Shown one piece after another: positions 43,553 to 54,468 of a stretch of DNA of 64,000 nucleotides. The notes beneath the pieces are model-generated. The model was not told the DNA's origin. It was given only the letters and a program-made list of their open reading frames with translations, and did no database searches. Position numbers and translations under genes: made by a program. This stretch comes from DAOVXM01 sp963746255 (GTDB taxonomy: Bacteria > Chloroflexota > Anaerolineae > Anaerolineales > UBA4823). Position 1 is the first letter of the stretch, and every line of letters starts with the position of its first letter. The stretch spans positions 1,364,001 to 1,428,000 of the forward strand of contig CAVVAJ010000009.1 of the NCBI GenBank assembly GCA_963746255.1, written 5' to 3'.

Positions 43553-45577
43553 TCAATTAAATGCCTCGATCAGTGACGTAATCACAACGAATACAATTTC
43601 GAGGGCAAACAGCCCGGCAAGTATGTAAATCACAATCGACCAGGGGGAAATCTCGCGGAATCCTGCAGCCGTTTCGCCCTCAGCCAGCAACCTTACTGTG
43701 CGTGCCGCCTGGCGCGCATGGCGATCTAGCCCTGGGTCATGACCAGAAATCCAATGCCAGCCGTGCGTTTGTGTGGGGACTGCCAAACGCGGACCATTGT
43801 ACCCTTGCAGCCAGAGGCGCAGCGCCTCTGAAGGTTTAACCAGCAGCTCAGTTGGTAGGATTACCGCCTTGGCGGCGGAAAATGCCTCATCAGGAGCACC
43901 TTCCTCGATCGAATGCACCGCGACCGGCAAATGTGGCGCCTCCTGCTCTAATGCCGCAGCTACCGTCCCACCGAACTCGCCATCAGGTGGAGTGAGCACC
44001 AAAACTGGGAATTGGGCATGGATTTTCGATAAATATCCTTCCAGCCAAACATTGTCTCCCCGCAATATCCGCCAATGATAGAACCCAAAAATCGCAAACA
44101 GAATGACGGTTTTTATATGGTTGACCACCAGCGCCTGCATTTCCTGAGCAGGATCTCCTAACCAGGCTAGGATAAATTGGTACAACAGAGCTCCAGCACT
44201 GAACATGATCCCAATGACGCTGGCGAACAATACCAAAAATAGAAACCCACGCCGAAAAAGTGATCGCCGAGCCTGTTCTCCAAGCTCACCGGGCTGGGCG
44301 ATCTCACGCTGTACCGACCTCCAATTGATAAACCACAGCGGCAAACCAACTACCAGGGCTGCCAGAGCACCGGACAATTCACTCCGGGAAGATTCTTCCC
44401 AACGGAAATTCGACTGAAAGATTACATTGATCAGCGTCTGCAGAGAGAAATACAAACCTAAAAATATCGTAATAAGACCATAGAGTGCAAGTAAATAATA
44501 ATATAGCCGCCACATCCCAATCATCAAAGGCTGAACGGTTTTCCCTAGCCGATCATCCAATCCCCCAACCAAAGTGAGATTATCAACTTCGTGGACGGCA
44601 AATCCGTGATTCTCATCCGGAAAGGCATCTTTCACCATATTACTGGCTGCTCGCAGTTCCCGAACAGCCAATATCCAAACAATTGTTAAAGGCACTGCTA
44701 CAGAAAAGGGTCCCGCCAAGTCGTATAGCATACTGCTCAATTGGCTACTTGCTCCAAGCGCGAATTCAAAGACCTCAACTAATGAGATCGTGAGCGTGAG
44801 CAGTGAAAACGTTGCGGTGAAGATAACTGCTAGGAAAAGGCCAACCAACCGGATCAGTGAAAAGCGCTCCTCAGGTGCAGTCAAGCCGATTTGCACCGTA
44901 TACCAAGCCCCTCCAATAACCGGTAGGCCGACAAGCAGCAACGCGATGCCATTCGGCAGCAAGGCCTGGGAGCGGATACCGCTTTCCTCCCAAACTCGTA
45001 GGCTGTAGAGCAGGATTTGCTGCAGACCGAGAATGCAAAGAATGGCGCCGTAAAGTACCCAGATAAGACGGAAAATGCGCCGTGTGATCTGGTAGGCGTT
45101 TCCGACTGGCGGCACACGCCAGTCAGCTCGTAGGACGAATACAAAATACAAGGCTACCAAACCGTTGACAATAATCGCTACTAGGTTATCGCTTATGGTT
45201 TGATCGGCACCCAGCATGAGGCGTTCAAAATTCACGTCGAAAACAACCGCTAGGCTGCGAATGATGATCGCCAGGGCATTTTGTGCTATTGGGAGCATGG
45301 TTGCTAGCAGTGTGGCATATAGGAAAACCGCACGGACGGCATTGGAGCGCTCTTCTGGATTCTTAAGCGCACTGCGTTGGGCTAACCACCAGTGCAACGC
45401 GAAAACAGGTACACCAACTAACAACAGCGAAAGTGCCTGGGCTAAGCGGATGACATCCCCCCCAATAGTTTCCCCAGAGATAAATGAGCGCAGCAAACCA
45501 ATCGCACCCCATAGGACTGTCTCGAGGCTGACAAAAGCCACCGAGTAGAGATATAAACGCCGGATTGTCTGCATCAT
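43553..45577 (-). CDS. DUF5671-repeat membrane protein
   Basis: A 674-residue protein with many TM helices that form repeats of a DUF5671-like unit. Each unit opens with an RRLYLY/RRIFRLIW/WRLYYYLLALYG-type motif and ends with a loop and two more helices. I count at least three clear units. A soluble segment (about 510-625, PVLVLTPPDGEFGGTVAAAL) precedes a final TM helix. DUF5671 proteins are frequent in Chloroflexi; their role is unknown. It is convergent with the Crp/Fnr gene, five bases away. Confidence 0.78.
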   Translation of the reverse strand: MMQTIRRLYLYSVAFVSLETVLWGAIGLLRSFISGETIGGDVIRLAQALSLLLVGVPVFALHWWLAQRSALKNPEERSNAVRAVFLYATLLATMLPIAQNALAIIIRSLAVVFDVNFERLMLGADQTISDNLVAIIVNGLVALYFVFVLRADWRVPPVGNAYQITRRIFRLIWVLYGAILCILGLQQILLYSLRVWEESGIRSQALLPNGIALLLVGLPVIGGAWYTVQIGLTAPEERFSLIRLVGLFLAVIFTATFSLLTLTISLVEVFEFALGASSQLSSMLYDLAGPFSVAVPLTIVWILAVRELRAASNMVKDAFPDENHGFAVHEVDNLTLVGGLDDRLGKTVQPLMIGMWRLYYYLLALYGLITIFLGLYFSLQTLINVIFQSNFRWEESSRSELSGALAALVVGLPLWFINWRSVQREIAQPGELGEQARRSLFRRGFLFLVLFASVIGIMFSAGALLYQFILAWLGDPAQEMQALVVNHIKTVILFAIFGFYHWRILRGDNVWLEGYLSKIHAQFPVLVLTPPDGEFGGTVAAALEQEAPHLPVAVHSIEEGAPDEAFSAAKAVILPTELLVKPSEALRLWLQGYNGPRLAVPTQTHGWHWISGHDPGLDRHARQAARTVRLLAEGETAAGFREISPWSIVIYILAGLFALEIVFVVITSLIEAFN

Positions 45578-45712
45578 TTACTCCTAAAGCTCTCGATAGG
45601 GGGAATTATATTGCCACGGTGTGATCTAAAGTCATTAATATCCTCGGCTGATTCAAACCGATGAATTGCTACTAAAAATTGTATAAGATTTAAGTAGGCA
45701 ATGCAAGCAGAA

Positions 45713-45743
45713 GAAAAACGGCCTGGATGAATTCTCCAGGCCG
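45713..45743 (-). terminator. Rho-independent terminator of the glutamate dehydrogenase gene
   Basis: A nine-base-pair stem (45719-45727 with 45735-45743). The A run at 45713-45717 becomes TTTTT on the minus strand. Confidence 0.85.
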
Positions 45744-45767
45744 TTATCCACAATCAGGAATGTTGAG

Positions 45768-47054
45768 CTACAACAAGCCGCGCAGCTCCATCGCCTTAAC
45801 CACCCGATCAATCGCCACCATGTAGGCAGCATCGCGCATTCCCACACCCTCGCCTTCAGCCATCTCAACGACGCTGTTGAAAGCGAGTGTAATCTTGGTG
45901 TCCAATCGCTCGAGCACCTCATCATGGGTCCAATAATAATTCATATCATTCTGAACACCCTCGAAGTATGACACCGTAACGCCCCCGGCGTTACACAAGA
46001 AATCAGGGATTACAAACACCTGATTGCGTGCCAGAACTTCATCCGCTTCTGGAGTCGTTGGCCCATTGGCACCTTCCGCGACTAAACGCACACGATCGCT
46101 GATCTGTTTAACTGAATCGGCGTTGATTTGACCTTCTAATGCCCCGGGGATCAATACATCTACGTCTTTGCTTATCCAAGCATCGCCATCCTCTATAATG
46201 TAACCGGCCCCTTTCGCTTGGTCCTTATCGATCGTGCCATAAACATCCGTGATCGATTGCAGAAAACGGGTGTTGACTCCATCCGGGTGACTGACCGTAT
46301 AAGGTATACGGTCTTCCCTGTCCCAGTATGAGACGCAAACCACTTTACCACCCAGCAGCTCGGTGAAACCTATAGCGGCGTATTGAGAAACGTTGCCGAA
46401 ACCTTGGATAGCAGCAACGGCTGTCTCTGGTTCCATGTTTAAGTGCCGCATGGCTTCACGTACGGTATAGATCACCCCGAAGCCAGTCGCTTCTGTCCGG
46501 CCCAAGGACCCTCCTCCACCTACCGGTTTTCCGGTGATCACACCCGGTGTGTAGTGTCCAACCAGCTTGGAGTATTCATCCATCATCCAACCCATCATGC
46601 GCGGGTTCGTCCCCACGTCGGGAGCAGGTACGTCCTGCCGTGGGCCAATATTTCGCCAAATCTGGTCTATCCATCCACGGCATAAATTTTCTTGCTCATG
46701 AATCGACAGGGAGGCAGAATCAACCGCCACACCACCCTTGCCACCCCCTAATGGGATGTCAGCGACAGCAGTTTTCCAGGTCATCCACATAGCGAGGGCG
46801 CGCACAGTATCTAGCGTTTCAGATGGGTGGAAACGAATACCGCCTTTGGACGGGCCACGCGCGTCACTATGTTGGACACGGTACCCAAAGAATACGCGTT
46901 TTGTGCCATTATCCATATTGACTGGAATCATAAACTTGAATTCACGAGTCGGCCAACGCAGCATCTCAGCTACCTGGGGATCCAAATTTAACATAGCGGC
47001 GACCTGGTCGAACTGTCTCTGGGCCATTTTGAAAGCGTTGATCATTTCTGTCAT
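45768..47054 (-). CDS. Glutamate dehydrogenase (Glu/Leu/Phe/Val dehydrogenase family)
   Basis: A 428-residue hexameric-type GDH. Catalytic and substrate motifs are KGGIRFHP, WKTAVADIPLGGGKGGVAVD (catalytic Lys) and GPRQDVPAPDVGTN. The Rossmann motif GFGNVSQYAA is at about residue 220. It interconverts glutamate and 2-oxoglutarate. The frame opens nine bases upstream, but the ATG at 47054 has AGGAGT at the right distance. A leader of about 145 bases with a terminator-like hairpin lies upstream. Coenzyme specificity is not assigned. Confidence 0.95.
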   Translation of the reverse strand: MTEMINAFKMAQRQFDQVAAMLNLDPQVAEMLRWPTREFKFMIPVNMDNGTKRVFFGYRVQHSDARGPSKGGIRFHPSETLDTVRALAMWMTWKTAVADIPLGGGKGGVAVDSASLSIHEQENLCRGWIDQIWRNIGPRQDVPAPDVGTNPRMMGWMMDEYSKLVGHYTPGVITGKPVGGGGSLGRTEATGFGVIYTVREAMRHLNMEPETAVAAIQGFGNVSQYAAIGFTELLGGKVVCVSYWDREDRIPYTVSHPDGVNTRFLQSITDVYGTIDKDQAKGAGYIIEDGDAWISKDVDVLIPGALEGQINADSVKQISDRVRLVAEGANGPTTPEADEVLARNQVFVIPDFLCNAGGVTVSYFEGVQNDMNYYWTHDEVLERLDTKITLAFNSVVEMAEGEGVGMRDAAYMVAIDRVVKAMELRGLL

Positions 47055-47235
47055 GTAAATCACTCCTATTTATCTAGTTTCGTGTTCGTTAAAACATAAA
47101 CGGACACCACGGTCTGGTGCCCGCTTCTAAGGCTGACGGTGCAGCGGCTATGTTAGCGAAAAGGCTCATGCCTACACGCCTCAATGAAAAATTTCCTATC
47201 AAATATACTCTAGCAAATGTCAGACAATTCGTCAA
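47055..47235 (-). promoter_or_regulatory. Promoter and structured leader of the glutamate dehydrogenase gene
   Basis: TTGACG (47235-47230), a 17-base spacer and TAGAGT (47212-47207) predict a start near 47200 and a leader of about 145 bases. Near its end a nine-base-pair hairpin with one G-T pair (47123-47115 with 47109-47101) is followed by TTTATGTTTT, like an intrinsic terminator or attenuator. No known riboswitch consensus was recognised. Confidence 0.5.
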
Positions 47236-47291
47236 GTGACGAATGCTACCACCCAACATGGTGACTTAACTCACATTCGAATCTCGACCAG

Positions 47292-48767
47292 TTAATCTCG
47301 CAAAGTATCACTTGCCTGCAACTCAGTAAGCTGGCGGTTTAACTCGCCTTGCACAACTTCTGGATTTGCCTGTCCTTTCGCTGCACGCATCACCTGACCA
47401 AAAAGCCAATTTCGGACTGTTTCTTTTCCCGCCAAGTAAGACTCCACTGTTTCCGGATTTTCGGACAGAACAGTCTGTACGAGTTCACTGACTTGGGAGC
47501 TGTCGGAAATCTGGCGCAAGCCCTGCGAGGCAATGATTTCTCCAGGGTTCCCGCCGGATGCGAACATTTCCGCCAGTACAGCCTTCGCACTAGTCAGATT
47601 GATCTCTCCGTTGCTTATCAGATGGAGCAGCTGAGCCAACTGGTCTGGGCTCACTGCCAAGTGCTTAATATCAATCCCACTCTGGTGCATCAAGCCAAAC
47701 AGCTCGCCGGTGATCCAATTGGCAGCTGATTTCGGATCGACTTGGGGGTGTACAACAACGTTTTCAAAGTAATCCGCCACTGATCGGTCTTCAACAAGCA
47801 GCTGGATATCATAATCGCTAAGCCCATATTCGACTTGAAAGCGATCAAATTTCTCCTGAGGCAGTTCAGGTAGAGTGGATTGGATTTTTGAGATCCATTG
47901 TCCTTCAATGACCAGCGGAGGGAGGTCAGGTTCCGGGAAATATCGGTAATCATGGGCTTCCTCTTTGCTGCGCTGGAGCACTGTCACCTGGCGAGTCTCG
48001 TCCCAGCCCAATGTTACCTGGGAGATCGGCTGTCCTTTGCGCAACATTTCACTTTGACGCTCAATCTCATACGCCACTGAGCGCTCAAGGGCACGAAAAC
48101 TGTTGAGATTTTTTATCTCGGTGCGTGTACCAAGCTCTACCTCTCCCGCCAGTCGTTGTGATATATTTGGTTCTATACGGATGAGCCCCTTATCCATATC
48201 GCCAGAATTCACCTCCAAATAACGCAAAACGCCGCGCAGCACAACAGCAAAGTTGCGCACATCCTCAGCTGAGCGAAGATCGGGTTCAGTAACGATCTCC
48301 AGTAAGGGCACTCCGGCGCGATTGAGATCGATCAAGGTATATGGGCTGCCATTCTGGTCCCTGTGAGTCAGTTTGCCGGCATCTTCTTCGAGATGCACAC
48401 GGCGGATGCGGATGCTCTTTTCTCCGGTGCTTGTTCGGATGATGAGAAAACCATTGCGGGCTAAGGGCTGTTCGAATTGTGAAATCTGGTAGCCCTTTGG
48501 GAGATCGGGATAAAAATAGTTTTTGCGTGCAAAGATGCTGATTGGGGCGACCGTGCACCCCAATGCTAACGCAACTCGTAGAGCGTATTCTACTGCGCGC
48601 CGGTTGACTACCGGTAGGACACCGGGCATGCCAGCGCAAACCGGGCACACTGCGCTGTTGGGGGTGGCTCGGGTAGTGTCAACCACCGGGCAGGCACAGA
48701 ACATCTTCGACGCGGTTTGCAGTTCTGCGTGGATCTCCAACCCAATGACTGCTTCAAACCGAGGCAT
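47292..48767 (-). CDS. gatB: Aspartyl/glutamyl-tRNA amidotransferase subunit B
   Basis: A 491-residue kinase-like subunit that binds misacylated tRNA in the GatCAB complex. The N-terminus FEAVIGLEIHAEL and the zinc cysteines C24, C26, C41 and C44 (CACPV ... CPVC) are intact. The helical domain and YqeY-like tail with GQVMRAAKGQANPEVV end the protein. gatC and gatA are about 9 kb away in the same orientation, not in an operon with it. GGAATG lies before the ATG. Confidence 0.96.
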   Translation of the reverse strand: MPRFEAVIGLEIHAELQTASKMFCACPVVDTTRATPNSAVCPVCAGMPGVLPVVNRRAVEYALRVALALGCTVAPISIFARKNYFYPDLPKGYQISQFEQPLARNGFLIIRTSTGEKSIRIRRVHLEEDAGKLTHRDQNGSPYTLIDLNRAGVPLLEIVTEPDLRSAEDVRNFAVVLRGVLRYLEVNSGDMDKGLIRIEPNISQRLAGEVELGTRTEIKNLNSFRALERSVAYEIERQSEMLRKGQPISQVTLGWDETRQVTVLQRSKEEAHDYRYFPEPDLPPLVIEGQWISKIQSTLPELPQEKFDRFQVEYGLSDYDIQLLVEDRSVADYFENVVVHPQVDPKSAANWITGELFGLMHQSGIDIKHLAVSPDQLAQLLHLISNGEINLTSAKAVLAEMFASGGNPGEIIASQGLRQISDSSQVSELVQTVLSENPETVESYLAGKETVRNWLFGQVMRAAKGQANPEVVQGELNRQLTELQASDTLRD

Positions 48768-48832
48768 TTTTATTTCATTCCAGAGCTAAAGATTAATCTA
48801 AAATCACTGTGCCAGCCCCCCCGCTGTCTAGT

Positions 48833-49993
48833 TCAGCCATGGCGGCGCATGAAACGCTCCAGCCGCAGCAGCGCTTCTTCAATCTGCTCGTACGCAGTGG
48901 CATAGGAGCAGCGCACAAACCCTGCCCCACCAGAACCAAACGCCGACCCAGGTACAACTGCCACCCGTTCTTCTTCCAGCAGCAGTTGAGCAAACCGTTC
49001 TTCATCCATGCCCGAGGCGCTAATATTGGGAAAGGCGTAGAATGCACCATGCGGCTCACTCGTCCGTAAACCGAGCTGGTTGAGACCGCTGACAATGAGC
49101 TGTCGTCGGCGGTCATACTCGGCCACCATGCGCTCGACGTAAGGACCCCCTGAACGCAGCGCTTCTAGCGCCGCGTCTTGTGCGGTGGTAGGGGCACACA
49201 TAATTGTGTATTGGTGGATGCGCAGCAATCCATCCAGAAGCTTGGCGGGGGCAGCCGCAAACCCGACCCGCCAGCCCGTCATCGCATAGTTCTTGGAGAA
49301 GCCGCCTAACAATATCGTTCGGGCACGCATCCCCGGGAGTGAGGCGAAGCAAACATGCTCAACACCATAAACAAGCTGGTCGTAAAGCTCGTCAGAGATC
49401 ACAACCAAATCATGCTGCTCAGCGAGACGTGCGACATCCAGCAGTGCTGTTCGCTTCGCTACTGCCCCGGTCGGATTATTGGGAGAGCTGATCAAGATCG
49501 CCTTAGTACGGGGCGTGATTGCAGCTTCAAGCGCATCAGCCTGCAGTTGGAAATCGTTCTGAGCGAATGTGGGAACTTCAATTGGGACTCCTCCGGCCAG
49601 GATTGCTTCCGCCTGGTAGGAGACAAAACAGGGGGTCGGAATAATAACTTCATCCCCAGGGTCAAGTACGGCATTCAGCGCCAGGTAAAGCGCTTCAGAA
49701 ACGCCGACCGTGATCACAAGTTCTTCTGCAGGGTCATAAGATACTCTGTAAGTTTGAACGATATAGTCCGTCAACCCCGTGCGCAGTTCCAACCGTCCCG
49801 AGTTGGACGTGTAATGCGTCTCACCACCCTGAAGAGATGCAATACCTGCCTGTACAACTGGTTCCGGGGTTGTGAAATCTGGTTCACCGATGCCCAGCGA
49901 GATAACATCATCCATCGTGGCAACAATATCGAAGAATTTTCGTATACCGGATGGCTGCAAACTCGCTACATGTTTCGCCAAGTACTTACTCAC
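48833..49993 (-). CDS. Class I aminotransferase
   Basis: A 386-residue PLP enzyme of the aspartate-aminotransferase fold. Motifs are LGIGEPDFTTP, HYTSNSGRLELR, SSPNNPTGAV, SDELYDQLVYG and the Lys in LGGFSKNYAMTGWRVGFA that binds PLP. Close relatives act on aspartate, alanine or aromatic acids; the substrate cannot be fixed. The frame runs back to 50092, but the GTG at 49993 has AAGGAGG at a good distance and begins SKYLAKHVASLQPSGIRKF, so it is the start. It follows a 70-residue gene on the same strand. Confidence 0.92.
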   Translation of the reverse strand: MSKYLAKHVASLQPSGIRKFFDIVATMDDVISLGIGEPDFTTPEPVVQAGIASLQGGETHYTSNSGRLELRTGLTDYIVQTYRVSYDPAEELVITVGVSEALYLALNAVLDPGDEVIIPTPCFVSYQAEAILAGGVPIEVPTFAQNDFQLQADALEAAITPRTKAILISSPNNPTGAVAKRTALLDVARLAEQHDLVVISDELYDQLVYGVEHVCFASLPGMRARTILLGGFSKNYAMTGWRVGFAAAPAKLLDGLLRIHQYTIMCAPTTAQDAALEALRSGGPYVERMVAEYDRRRQLIVSGLNQLGLRTSEPHGAFYAFPNISASGMDEERFAQLLLEEERVAVVPGSAFGSGGAGFVRCSYATAYEQIEEALLRLERFMRRHG

Positions 49994-50070
49994 ATCGCCT
50001 CCTTGCACTACCCACGTAGTCTCATTCAATTCCCGAAAACAACCCCACGATAATCTAGCAACCCAAGGTG

Positions 50071-50283
50071 CTATACTTGATGGATATGCCACTCAAGCTC
50101 GTTTTCAAGGTAACATAGCTCAAATTCCATGCTGCCAATTGTCTGCACACGGAAACATTTACCCTCCGGAACGCGCCACTGCTTGATTATTTTGACAATC
50201 GGTATTCGCACCCCTCGCCAGTACAGTGCCGTCGGGCGATCAGCGTACCCGCTGCTTGAATGGCACTCCACCGTGTCAGCCAT
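50071..50283 (-). CDS. Conserved small protein of unknown function
   Basis: A 70-residue soluble protein (ATG at 50283). It begins MADTVECHSSSGYADRPTAL, has a basic centre (RGVRIPIVKIIKQWRV) and ends with FELCYLENELEWHIHQV. No family is recognised with confidence. It is placed 20 bases after the nucleotidyltransferase gene and before the aminotransferase gene, all on one strand, so cotranscription is likely. The next gene's corrected start leaves it free of overlap. Confidence 0.6.
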   Translation of the reverse strand: MADTVECHSSSGYADRPTALYWRGVRIPIVKIIKQWRVPEGKCFRVQTIGSMEFELCYLENELEWHIHQV

Positions 50284-50303
50284 TTCGTACCCAACTCAAT
50301 CTA

Positions 50304-51311
50304 CTAAATGACAACCACCGTGTTGTCACCCACATTAACCACGCCCGCTCGCCGTTTGATGGTCGCGCGCTTGCCAATTAACGAATCGGTCAAGATCGCA
50401 CCTTCAACCTGCGCACCATCCTCGAGGATTGAGTTTGAGATGATGCTCGATTCCACACAGCAATCCGCACCGATCGATACATACGGGCCAACAATTGCGT
50501 TCGCCACCTGGGCGGTCGGATGCATATACACCGGCGGGATAAAGACAGCGTTAGCTTGGCACGGCCCTTCGTCCTGGTTGCTGTGCCCATTCTCGAGCAA
50601 ATAGCGGTTCGTTTCGAGCAGAGCTGCCGGGGTGCCGGCATCCAACCAAATGTCAACAAGCTCCGTACGCATCCGCAGCCCATCGTCAAGCATCAGATTG
50701 ATGGCATCCACCAAGTAATATTCGCCCTTCAATTGGATCTCACGTGCCATCTGCTCCTCGATAGCTGCGAGCAAGGCCTCGGCTTGGTGGAAGTAGTAGA
50801 ATCCGACTACCGCCAGGTTCTTGTCCATTTCCTGCGGTTTTTCAATCATCTGCTTTACCCAGCCATCTTCTGTTACCTCGGCCACGCCAAAGCGGCGTGG
50901 ATCGGGCACTGGTTTGACCCAAACTACAGCATCTGCACTTTCGCTAGCCAAGAAAGACAGGTTCGTCTCGATGAGAGTGTCTGCAAAGACAATCATCATC
51001 GGTCCCTGCAGGTACCCGCGCGCCAGGAAAATTGCGTGGGATTGCCCGCGTGGGTTCTCCTGGACGACAAATTGCGACTTGAACTGAGGGTAATTACGCT
51101 TGATATAAGTTTCGATCTGGTCGCCCAAGTAGCCAACAATATTCACCAGCTCGATCTCGGTAAATCCGGATACTGTGGATAGTGTATCCAGAACATGGTC
51201 CAGAACAGTCTTGCCAGCCACACTGATTAACTGTTTTGGCCTGCTCCAGGTATGGGGTCTCAGACGGGTGCCTAAGCCAGCCATTGGGATAACAACTTTT
51301 AAGCTTTCCAT
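50304..51311 (-). CDS. Sugar-1-phosphate nucleotidyltransferase
   Basis: A 335-residue protein. The N-terminal nucleotidyltransferase domain starts with VVIPMAGLGTRLRPHTWSRPKQL and has a catalytic Asp region FADTLIETN and WLDAGTP. A left-handed beta-helix follows from about residue 260, with hexapeptide repeats (IVGPYVSIGADCCVESSIISNSI). This fits glucose-1-phosphate thymidylyl- or uridylyl-/GlmU-like transferases that make NDP-sugars. AAGGGGA precedes the ATG. The sugar is unknown. Confidence 0.88.
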   Translation of the reverse strand: MESLKVVIPMAGLGTRLRPHTWSRPKQLISVAGKTVLDHVLDTLSTVSGFTEIELVNIVGYLGDQIETYIKRNYPQFKSQFVVQENPRGQSHAIFLARGYLQGPMMIVFADTLIETNLSFLASESADAVVWVKPVPDPRRFGVAEVTEDGWVKQMIEKPQEMDKNLAVVGFYYFHQAEALLAAIEEQMAREIQLKGEYYLVDAINLMLDDGLRMRTELVDIWLDAGTPAALLETNRYLLENGHSNQDEGPCQANAVFIPPVYMHPTAQVANAIVGPYVSIGADCCVESSIISNSILEDGAQVEGAILTDSLIGKRATIKRRAGVVNVGDNTVVVI

Positions 51312-51569
51312 AAAAAATCAGTCCCCTTCCGATAACGATTGGAGTAAGTGCTGTTGAACAAAGATTTGATGGATATCAATCACGACTGGTTGCTGCCTCA
51401 ATAACGTGAAAAGACGAGAGGTCTTGTATTATACCCTGCCTATCCAAAGGTAATTCATCCCGGGCGAGGCCGTCATCCTAATCTCACATCCAAATTACCT
51501 GATCGCCATTATTCACGCTGAAATAACGCCCATTAAGTACAATTTTTATAACAACCCGGAGAGCCCACC

Positions 51570-54369
51570 ATGAGAAATTCGACACTTGCCCGCTCAACCA
51601 TCACGGTAATCATCGTCACCATAATGATCAGTGCGGCGCTGTCTGTCCCAATCCAGAGGACTCAAAGTGCCAGCCATACGCCGCGGATCCGGCTGCAGTA
51701 CGCTAGCTTTGACCCCTTAGAAGGAGAACCTAGTATGCTGCCGGCGGGTATTTGGCAATCTTCGCAGGGAGTCCCCCCCACATACCTGCTGCAGTTTAAC
51801 GGCCCGGTCCTGCCTGCCTGGAAAGACGATGTTGAGGCCACCGGCGTCAAGCTGTACGGATATGTGCCCGACTTCGCCTTCATCGCTCGTATGGGCCCGG
51901 CGATCGCCGACCAAGTCCAATCACTGCCATTCGTGCGCTGGGTGGGCATCTACCATCCCGCTTACCGGGTGCAGAGAGCCCTGCAAGTGGAGGCAGGACA
52001 AACACCGGACAAAAACCTAGCTCTGGTAATTCAGACTTTACCGGATGCGGACCTCGACCAGCTTAAAGATCAAGCCACTCGACTGGGAGGTACTGTGACT
52101 GATGCAGCCCGCAACCAAGTTGCTGGCTACATATATCTGTCCCTACCAGCGAAACAGCTCGATGCACTGGCTGCGCTCGACGGTGTGCTGTGGGTGGAAC
52201 CTTTTATAGAGATGCAGTTATTGAACGATGTGGCAACCGGCGAGATTATTCATGCGGATGCCATACAATCTAGCTTGGGTTTGGCAGGCCAAGGCCAGGT
52301 TATTGCTGTAGCAGATTCTGGATTAGATACCGGCGACCTGGAAACGCTACACCCGGACATCAAAAACCGAGTGCTAAGTGCGCAATGTTGGGGACGACAC
52401 GTAGCAGCACCGCACGAGTGTGGGGATTGGAGCGATTATGTCACCCATGGTACACATGTCGCGGGGTCAATCCTGGGAGATGGTACAGAGTCAAGCGGGC
52501 AATACGCGGGAGTTGCTCCTCAGGCAGAGTTGGTGATCCAGTCGTTAAGTACGGACACGGGCTTAATTGTGTTTCCTGGGGACATCGGAGACTTGATGCG
52601 AGAAGCTTACACAGATACGGCCCGAATCCACACAAATTCTTGGGGAGGGGGATCAAATTTACCCGGTGGTCCTTATGGAGTGTACGACTATTCCAGCCAG
52701 CAAGTCGATACGGTGATGTGGGAAAAACAGGATATGCTCGTATTATTTGCAGCCGGTAATGCGGGTGTTGATATCAACCCTCAAGATGGGTATATTGATG
52801 CTGAATTCATTATTCCAACCTGGGACAGCCAAAAACGTAGTAACTGTTGGCGGCTCGGAGAATTACCGTCCAGAATTACCCTACATCTGGGGCGGTTCCA
52901 ATGGTTTTCCAATTAGCCTAGATAGAATGGCGAATAACGTGAATGGTATGGCTGCCACATCTGGGCGAGGACCCACAGATGATGGTCGAGTCAAGCCTGA
53001 TATCGTGGCCCCAAGTACTTTCATCGCCTCAATGCGCTCAAGGCAATATGTCTACAACGATGAAATCATGAGTGAAGAAGGTTATGAAGATTATGTCATT
53101 TCTGAAGGAACAAGCAGCTGGATGTTCAAGATTGACGATCCGCATAGCCCGCCAAATTATTGGCAGCAAACCATCGATGGCAATTTCTTATTAGGAGCCA
53201 TGTCTATTCTTGCAACTCCTGAGATGGATGTTAGAAAAGCCGGTGTATATAGTACACCTAATGGGCCGATTGCAGTATTTGATGTACATGTATGGCACAA
53301 GTACAACCTGAGTGCCGGAGATAAATTGCTTTTGCTTGTAATTGATCCGGGTACTCTAACACTAGTACCCTACCTCGTTGCTGAGAGTGGTGAGAGTAAC
53401 CAATACTCTCTACGAACGATGAAAATTGGTCTCGTAAACCCGCCTGCGGCTGTCCAAATCGGATTCGCAATCAGGAGTGGTGGTTCCAGCAGCAGCACAT
53501 GGCAAATTGACGATATTCGGATCGATGGGGGTGATTGGGGAACAATGAGCAGCGTCGGGCTAGCGGAGCCTGGTGACGCAGTTGATGAAGGATATGTGTT
53601 GAACAGCGGAACGAGCATGGCTACCCCGCTGGTCGCGGGTTCTTCCGCTCTTGTGCGGGAATGGCTCGTAACCAAACAAGGGTTTATCGATCCAAGCGCA
53701 GCATTAATCAAAGCGGTTTTACTCAATGGTGCACAGGATATGAGCCCAGGCCAGTATGAAAGCCCCCAAGAGGTGCCAAACCAAAGACCCAACAACGTTA
53801 CGGGATGGGGAAGGGTGAACTTAACAAATAGTCTTAGCCCATCATTACCACAAGAATCTTTGCTGATAGATGTTTATCCAGGACTTACAACCTCGATCAG
53901 CTCTACATACACATTGACTCTAGGATACCCAATTACAGGCACGATACCTTGTGGAATTATCCCCGAAATTAATCCCCTTCGTGTGACCCTGGCATGGACC
54001 GATCCACCAGGTGAGCCGTTATCCAAAAGATCTCTGGTTAATGACCTAGATTTGGAAATAATCGCTCCAGATGGAAGTACTCACTATTATGGCAACCAAG
54101 GTCTCTATAGCCCTGAGGATACATATGATTGCTTAAAGGATGGAAAGTGGGATTCCTGCAACAATGTTGAAGGAATTATCATATCCAATGTACAAAATGG
54201 CGTTTATCAAATAAATATCTTTGGTGCAAATATACCTGGAACGGGGGATGCACTGGAGGGTTCAAATATCCAACCGTATGCCTTGGTGGCTACAGGTGGT
54301 AATATTACGGGAATATACGAAGAAATTGAATGTGTCTATTTACCGATGGTACAGTTCAACAATGAGTAA
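51570..54369 (+). pseudogene. Secreted subtilisin-like serine protease (S8), frameshifted
   Basis: The complete protein would be about 930 residues: signal peptide, propeptide-like segment, S8 domain and a C-terminal beta domain. The first frame (51570-52916) holds the catalytic Asp (VIAVADSGLDTGD), His (THGTHVAGSILGDG) and the Asn region (LFAAGNAGVD). The second (52747-54369) holds VVTVGGSEN, RVKPDIVAP and the catalytic Ser (NSGTSMATPLVAG). One extra base near 52817-52822 separates them (CCAACCTGGG; without one A the reading is PPGTAKNVVTVGG). An insert of about 140 residues between the Asn and Ser regions contains a separate beta-rich domain. The stop lies at 54369. Confidence 0.9.
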
Positions 54370-54468
54370 AGCGCGCAAAAATCATTTATGTTACCCCACA
54401 ATATCGCAAAACTAGTTATCACCCTATCGGTAAACCGCTACCAAATATTCGCTTTTTCGCTATCTAAA

